DNA of 64,000 bases. It comes from Desulfobotulus alkaliphilus. Its GTDB lineage: Bacteria; Desulfobacterota; Desulfobacteria; Desulfobacterales; ASO4-4. A model generated the notes under the pieces. The model had not been told where the DNA came from. It saw only the letters and a list, made by a program, of their open reading frames with translations, and did no database searches. Positions 59,205 through 64,000 of this stretch are shown here, one piece after another. A program made the translations under genes and the position numbers. The stretch covers positions 1-64,000 of the forward strand of contig NZ_VLLC01000018.1 of the NCBI RefSeq assembly GCF_007830435.1, given 5' to 3'. The number at the start of each line of letters is the position of its first letter. Within the stretch, counting starts at the first letter, position 1.

Positions 59205-61481
59205 TCAAACAAGTCCCAGCACCTCAGACAAAGCCTTTGTGGACGCCATGCCAAGCAGTTCTGCGGCATGGCGTTCTGCTTTTTCAAGATCCATTTTTTG
59301 AATCTGCTGCTGCACGGCAGGCATGAACTGGGGATCAAGGCTTAAGGTCCGTATGCCAATTCCCAGAAGAAAGGGAATAAAGGCAGGCTCATGGCCCATT
59401 TCTCCGCATACGGAGACATCAATGCCTGCTTTGCTGCCAGCTTCTGCAATACGGGCAAGGGAACGCAGCACCGCAGGATGCCAGGGTTGATAATAGTGGG
59501 CCACCTTGGGGTTGCTGCGGTCAACGGCCAGCATGTACTGCACAAGGTCGTTGGTTCCGATGGAGAAAAAATCCGCCTCCTTTGCAAAATCTTCTATGAT
59601 TCCAACGGCAGCAGGGAGTTCCACCATCATCCCTATCTCAGGATTTTCATGGAATCCAAGCCCGTCCTCCCTTAAGCTTTCCATGCAGGCATAAACCATA
59701 CTCCGGGCCTCCCGGAACTCATCCAGACCGGAAATCATGGGGAACATGATACGCAGGGCAAAAGCGCCTTCCGCAGCCCGTAAAACCGCCCGGATCTGGG
59801 CTTCAAACACATCCCTGTGCAGAAGGGAAAAACGGATGGATCGCAGTCCCAGCTCAGGATTGACCTCGGTGCCGCTATCCACATGGGAAAGCACTTTTTC
59901 TCCACCCACATCCAAAGTACGGACCGTCACCGTTTTTCCCGGCATATCCTCAAAAAGCCTGCGATACACCTGATACTGCTCAGCCTCCGAAGGAAAGGAG
60001 GAACGGATGAGAAAGGGAAATTCGCTGCGGTACAGGCCAATACCCTCTGCACCGATCTTAAGGGCCAGCGCCATCTCAGAAAGAAGATTGATATTGGCCA
60101 GCAGCCGGATGCGGACACCATCGCGGGTGCGGGTTTCGCCATCCAAAACGCCGGACACGGCATCGGCGGCAAGCCAGGCGGCCCTGCTCCGGGCAAAGGT
60201 TTCCTGCACCGCTTCATCCGGACGGATATACAGATTTCCTGTGGTGCCATCCATGAGCAGGGGTGTGCCTTCGGGAATCTGCAGGAGTGCATGATCCTCA
60301 ACGAGGATAAGGGGAATCTGCAGGGATCTGCACAAAATGGCCACATGGGAGGTCAGGCCTCCTGAAACCAGAACAATTCCCGTCACATCTTCACTGACCA
60401 GCTTCAGAATATCCGATGGAAAAAGCTCTCCTGCAATGGCAATCCCGCCCCTTGGACGGGAGCCGCCGTCTTCCATATCACCGGACTTGAGATTGCGCAG
60501 CAGCCTGCAGGAAAAATCTTCAATGTCCGCAACCTTCTCCCGGATATAGGCATGGGAGGAAGCCGCAAAAATGGAGATGTAGTGCCTGGCTGCCGCCCGC
60601 ACAGCCGCCATGGGAGAAAAACCCTGATCGATTTTTTCCTCAATGCGCCTGCGAAAGGAAGGATCCTTCAGCATCATGAAATGTGCCGTAAAAATAAGGG
60701 ATGCGCTTTCCGGAAGTCTCTGTGCAAAACGATCCTGCAGGGCATTCAGCTCTGCACAGGTTTTTTCAAGGGCCTCCTGAAAGCAGGCCTTGCCGCCGGG
60801 AACTTCCGGCTCCGTATCCTCACGCAGGATATCACAGCGGTTGTCCCCCAGAACAAGGGCAGGCCCCATGGCATAACCGGAGGAAGCCACCTTGCCTTTA
60901 ATCAGGGAAAGGCGGGGGCTGCTGGTATGGAAAAGACCATTTTTCCCCGGAGAATCCATGCCCAGAGATAAAAGCAGGCGGGCATTCTCCAGCGCACTTC
61001 CCAACTGGGATGCCGTTGCCCGCAAAGCCCTCACATCCATGGCGCCGAACCTGTCCGCTTCCTCATGCTGCACCACAAGCACACCAATACATACGGCACC
61101 TCTCTGGATGGGAACCGCCAGAAAAGAAAGAAAACGTTCCTCCCCTGTTTCTGAAAAATAAAGAAAATCCGGATGCGTTCTGCCATCCCCCGTGCACAAG
61201 GGCGCAAGGCTTGAAAACACCTTTCCCACAAGCCCTTCATCCCCAGCCAGAGAAACACGTCCCACGGATTCGGGCCTCAAGCCCAGGGTTGCCCGGAGAA
61301 CCAGACGTTTTAGCGCATCATCGTAGAGGTAGATGGAAGAGACCTGCGCCTTGAGATGCCTTGCAACCAATGCCACCGTATGGTCCAGAAACATATGAAT
61401 ATCATCGGAGTCACGGAGGATACCACTGAGGTCTCCCATATCGCATAACAGATTCAGGTGGTCATTGTACGCTGTTTCCAT
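59205..61481 (-). CDS. ptsP: PEP--protein phosphotransferase PtsP (nitrogen-PTS enzyme I)
   Basis: This protein has about 758 residues. An N-terminal GAF domain (about 1-165; VSSIYLYDDALKRLVLRATL) is followed by the enzyme I swivelling domain with the phospho-histidine in SGGLTSHVAILCRSLQIP and the PEP-binding barrel (FPMISGLDEFREARS, SIGTNDLVQYMLAVDRSNPK, CGEMGHEPAFIPFLLGIGIR). It passes phosphate from PEP to an HPr-type protein (NPr), a regulatory route rather than sugar uptake. A GTG at 61490 is also possible; I prefer the ATG at 61481. No ptsO/ptsN genes are in the window. It converges on the binding-protein cluster. Confidence 0.92.
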   Translation of the reverse strand: METAYNDHLNLLCDMGDLSGILRDSDDIHMFLDHTVALVARHLKAQVSSIYLYDDALKRLVLRATLGLRPESVGRVSLAGDEGLVGKVFSSLAPLCTGDGRTHPDFLYFSETGEERFLSFLAVPIQRGAVCIGVLVVQHEEADRFGAMDVRALRATASQLGSALENARLLLSLGMDSPGKNGLFHTSSPRLSLIKGKVASSGYAMGPALVLGDNRCDILREDTEPEVPGGKACFQEALEKTCAELNALQDRFAQRLPESASLIFTAHFMMLKDPSFRRRIEEKIDQGFSPMAAVRAAARHYISIFAASSHAYIREKVADIEDFSCRLLRNLKSGDMEDGGSRPRGGIAIAGELFPSDILKLVSEDVTGIVLVSGGLTSHVAILCRSLQIPLILVEDHALLQIPEGTPLLMDGTTGNLYIRPDEAVQETFARSRAAWLAADAVSGVLDGETRTRDGVRIRLLANINLLSEMALALKIGAEGIGLYRSEFPFLIRSSFPSEAEQYQVYRRLFEDMPGKTVTVRTLDVGGEKVLSHVDSGTEVNPELGLRSIRFSLLHRDVFEAQIRAVLRAAEGAFALRIMFPMISGLDEFREARSMVYACMESLREDGLGFHENPEIGMMVELPAAVGIIEDFAKEADFFSIGTNDLVQYMLAVDRSNPKVAHYYQPWHPAVLRSLARIAEAGSKAGIDVSVCGEMGHEPAFIPFLLGIGIRTLSLDPQFMPAVQQQIQKMDLEKAERHAAELLGMASTKALSEVLGLV

Positions 61482-61745
61482 AGTCCCCACATTCCATTGC
61501 TTAGGGTTAAAGCGAAAAAATCAGCCCCTGCAGCCCTTTCCGTCTTCAGCAAAAAAAGAGCTGGCAGCATCACTGCCTGCATGGACCGACAGGATCCTGG
61601 CGGCTGCCTGCCCATCCTGCCACTCAAGAAGTTCCCTTATCTTTCCGAAAAAAAATACAGAACTTTTTATTCTTTTAAAAATATGTTTAAAATCCCTTCA
61701 CGTCTACCATGGATTCACCCACCCCCTGATTTCGGGAGGCTTTAC

Positions 61746-64000
61746 ATGCAGGAAATATCAAGCCCCGCATCCGGATCTGCCACAGACAGGAAAGAAAACC
61801 TGCAAAGGGATCTTGCCTATCCGATTCTGGGGAAGCTGGCCATTGAAAACGGACTCCTGACAAAGGAACAGCTGCAGCAGGCCATTGCGGAAATGCACAG
61901 CCACAGGGAAACGCCTTCAGAAACCCCTCCCCCTACCCTTGAAGAAATTCTGCTGAACCGGGGGTATATTCAGCCCCTGTCCATGGAAAAACTTCTGGCC
62001 AGCACCCTCAGATCCTTAGACAGGCAGTTCTGCAGCATGGCAGAAAAAAAAGGGATCGTTGATAACAAAACCTGCGAAATGGCCCTCACAACCCAGGCCG
62101 AAGCCTACCGTCAGGGCCAGCTGCTCAGCGCAGCGGACATCCTGATTGAAAAAAATCAGATCACACCCGCACAGAAAGATGCCCTCCTTGAACAGATGCG
62201 CTCTGCTTCGGCGCCTCCTTCGGAAGAAAATGCCAGAGCCTCCCTTGCAGATAAATGGAAAGAACAGGACCAGAAAAGGCAGATCACAAAAAACGCCAGC
62301 AAAATCCCCCCCGAAGAAATGGCCATCGCCCGCATGGCCCTGCAGTATAACTTTATCCATACAGAACAGTTGCAGTCAGCCATCGGCCAGTGGACTGCGG
62401 ATCAAGGCAGCCACAAACCCAGAAAACTCAGTCAGATTCTCATGGATCTTGGCTTTGTCAGCCGCAAACAGATCAGCCTCCTCCATGCCACCCAGCTCTT
62501 CCATGAAACAAGGCAGATGGATCAGCTTTTTGGCCGTCTCTGCCTCATCCACAACTTCTGTTCAAAGGAAGAAGTTCTCCGGGGACTGGATACCCAGCTT
62601 GCCAAATTCAAACGGAACCGGACCATCAAACTGCTGGGCAACATTCTCGTGGAAGAAAACATCCTGACCCATGATCAGATGTTTTCTCTTCTCAGGGAAC
62701 AAAAGCGCATTCCGGATGCACAAACACCCACACCTGTCCCGGAAGAACGGCCTTCACTGCCAGACAACCATGGGGTGACCGTGGAGATCAGTGAAGATGG
62801 TCTTCTGGCCCGGCTGATTCCTTCCCCGCAGATATCCCCGCAACTGAGCCTGGACGGCCTTAAACGGCTGCTTGCGGATGCGGGAGTTTATTTCGGGCTT
62901 GTGCCGGACAGCAGGCTGCAGACATGGCTGCAGGAAACAAGGCTGCAGCAGGTGCCTCTGGAAGCTGCCAAAGGCATCCCGCCGGAAGATCCAAGGGATG
63001 GCCATATTCGTTACGGCTTTGATCCCGCCTACCTCAAAGCAGGCAAAATAGATGCGGACGGCAATATAGACTATTTTGACCGGGGTGAAGTCCCCTTCGT
63101 TAAAAGCCGCACCCTCCTTGGAGAACGCATCCCGCCTGTGGAAGGAAAATCCGGTATCAAGGTGACAGGAGAAGAAGCCCTGCCAAGGGAACCTGTGGAT
63201 GTGGAACTCCGCGCTGGCAATGGTGCGGAACTCTCCCTTGACGGACAGATGGTGCATGCCCTGATCGACGGTCAGCCCCACGCAACCCTGGGCGGGAAAA
63301 TCTCCGTTTTCCCGGAGATGACCATCGAAGGCAATGTGGATCTCAAGACAGGCCATATATCCTTTGACGGCGCCATCCGCATCCGCGGCTGCGTACAGCC
63401 GGGATTCCGCGTGCGGGCGGCTTCCGCAGATACAGCAGAAGTCAATGATGCGGATATTCACGTGGACGGAGACCTTGTGGTAAGGGGTGGAATTATCGGA
63501 TCAAGAATCCGGGCTGGCGGCAATGTGCACGCAAAGTTTGTGGTGGATTCGGAAATCATGGCTTTCGGAAACATTGTTGTGGAAAAGGAAATCATCCATT
63601 CAAAAATCCGCACCAGCGGCACTCTGGCCCTTCCCAAGGGAAAACTCATTGCCTGCGAAGCTGCCGCAAGAAATGGTCTTGAAATCTACGAGGTGGGCAC
63701 GGATATGGCATCTCCGTCCACCCTTTTTATTGGTGTGGATTTTTATATGCAGAATGAAATGACACGCCTGCAAAACAAATCCCGGGAGCTGAAACAGGTA
63801 CTGGCAAAAACGCAAAAACAAATAGAAAGCAGCGAAAAACAACAGACAGAAATCCATCAGAAAATTGCTGAAAATGCCCAGAAGCAGGACAAGAGCCAGC
63901 TCCTCATCCAAAAACTTTCGGCCCTGCCTCCGCCTCCGGAAAAAGAGCAAGAAATTCTATCGCACCTTGCCAATCTGAAAAAAACCATTGAAAAAACTGA
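61746..64000 (+). CDS. fapA: FapA-family (DUF342) protein with N-terminal helical repeats, cut by the window end
   Basis: At least 751 residues of the frame lie inside the window and it runs off the end. Residues 1-330 hold about five imperfect helical repeats of the pattern LG-xx-A/L-xxx-G-x-I/L-xxxQL-xxA-L, for example ILGKLAIENGLLTKEQLQQA, LEEILLNRGYIQPL and LLGNILVEENILTHDQMFSL. They resemble the N-terminal (MshEN-like) domain of type II secretion/pilus ATPases. From about 345 comes the FapA region: a small domain (GLKRLLADAGVYFGLVPDSR), then a right-handed beta-helix rich in G-x-I/V (GNVDLKTGHISFDGAIRIRG, DGDLVVRGGIIGSRIRAGGN), then a coiled coil (LQNKSRELKQVLAKTQKQIE). GGGAGG lies six bases before the ATG. 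FapA proteins are tied to flagellar or pilus polarity; exact function is unknown. Confidence 0.83.
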   Translation, partial: MQEISSPASGSATDRKENLQRDLAYPILGKLAIENGLLTKEQLQQAIAEMHSHRETPSETPPPTLEEILLNRGYIQPLSMEKLLASTLRSLDRQFCSMAEKKGIVDNKTCEMALTTQAEAYRQGQLLSAADILIEKNQITPAQKDALLEQMRSASAPPSEENARASLADKWKEQDQKRQITKNASKIPPEEMAIARMALQYNFIHTEQLQSAIGQWTADQGSHKPRKLSQILMDLGFVSRKQISLLHATQLFHETRQMDQLFGRLCLIHNFCSKEEVLRGLDTQLAKFKRNRTIKLLGNILVEENILTHDQMFSLLREQKRIPDAQTPTPVPEERPSLPDNHGVTVEISEDGLLARLIPSPQISPQLSLDGLKRLLADAGVYFGLVPDSRLQTWLQETRLQQVPLEAAKGIPPEDPRDGHIRYGFDPAYLKAGKIDADGNIDYFDRGEVPFVKSRTLLGERIPPVEGKSGIKVTGEEALPREPVDVELRAGNGAELSLDGQMVHALIDGQPHATLGGKISVFPEMTIEGNVDLKTGHISFDGAIRIRGCVQPGFRVRAASADTAEVNDADIHVDGDLVVRGGIIGSRIRAGGNVHAKFVVDSEIMAFGNIVVEKEIIHSKIRTSGTLALPKGKLIACEAAARNGLEIYEVGTDMASPSTLFIGVDFYMQNEMTRLQNKSRELKQVLAKTQKQIESSEKQQTEIHQKIAENAQKQDKSQLLIQKLSALPPPPEKEQEILSHLANLKKTIEKT

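Overview
The window reads as ordinary chromosome from a Gram-negative, flagellated, probably anaerobic bacterium. My best guess is a Desulfobacterota (sulfate-reducer-type) genome. The guess rests on the mixture of genes: a very long single-chain pyruvate carboxylase, a roughly 600-residue UbiD of the menaquinone type, tRNA 2-selenouridine synthase, a ferredoxin-type protein, a FapA-family protein, and many periplasmic sensors. No rRNA or tRNA gene and no CRISPR array was seen. Coding density is high and most genes have good Shine-Dalgarno sites, which I used to trim many starts.

Layout. 0-10.7 kb: an SDR/DUF2867 protein, a small hypothetical, a wrecked toxin-antitoxin remnant, then a tesA / ybbP / ybbA set (SGNH esterase plus an FtsX-type ABC exporter), a Nudix hydrolase, a rhomboid protease, an intact HepT-MntA toxin-antitoxin pair and rlmN. 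10.7-20.4 kb: a PNPOx-like / UbiD operon and a glnS-birA-pyc block, in which the biotin ligase sits beside the biotin enzyme it should charge. The 10.7-20.4 kb interval is bounded by two copies of a mobile element that I could delimit exactly. 20.5-29.9 kb: small housekeeping genes (DUF84 NTPase, PEP-synthase regulator, mnmH), a lipoprotein/FliL-like pair, a glycosyltransferase plus methyltransferase, and an outer-membrane barrel. 29.9-31.0 kb is a gene graveyard: a DUF1566 relic and a second toxin-antitoxin relic on the other strand. 31-45.7 kb: small accessory proteins, gltA, uraA-upp, priA, a periplasmic-binding-protein/hybrid-kinase pair and an iron-sulfur protein.

46-59 kb is the most distinctive region. 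It holds six stand-alone SBP_bac_3-type periplasmic binding proteins (one broken by a 20-bp tandem duplication) and one LivK-type binding protein, interrupted by M48/LemA and amidase genes and centred on a methyl-accepting chemotaxis protein. There is no ABC permease or ATPase for any of them. I infer a ligand-sensing array rather than uptake systems. The window ends with ptsP (the nitrogen-PTS enzyme I) and the start of a FapA-family gene carrying an unusual N-terminal repeat region.

Two families of small non-autonomous transposons can be defined from the sequence alone: a 347/412-bp element with 8-bp target duplications and GTAA-type ends, and a 225/226-bp element with a 10-bp target duplication. 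One copy of the second family landed exactly on the ybbP stop codon without destroying it.
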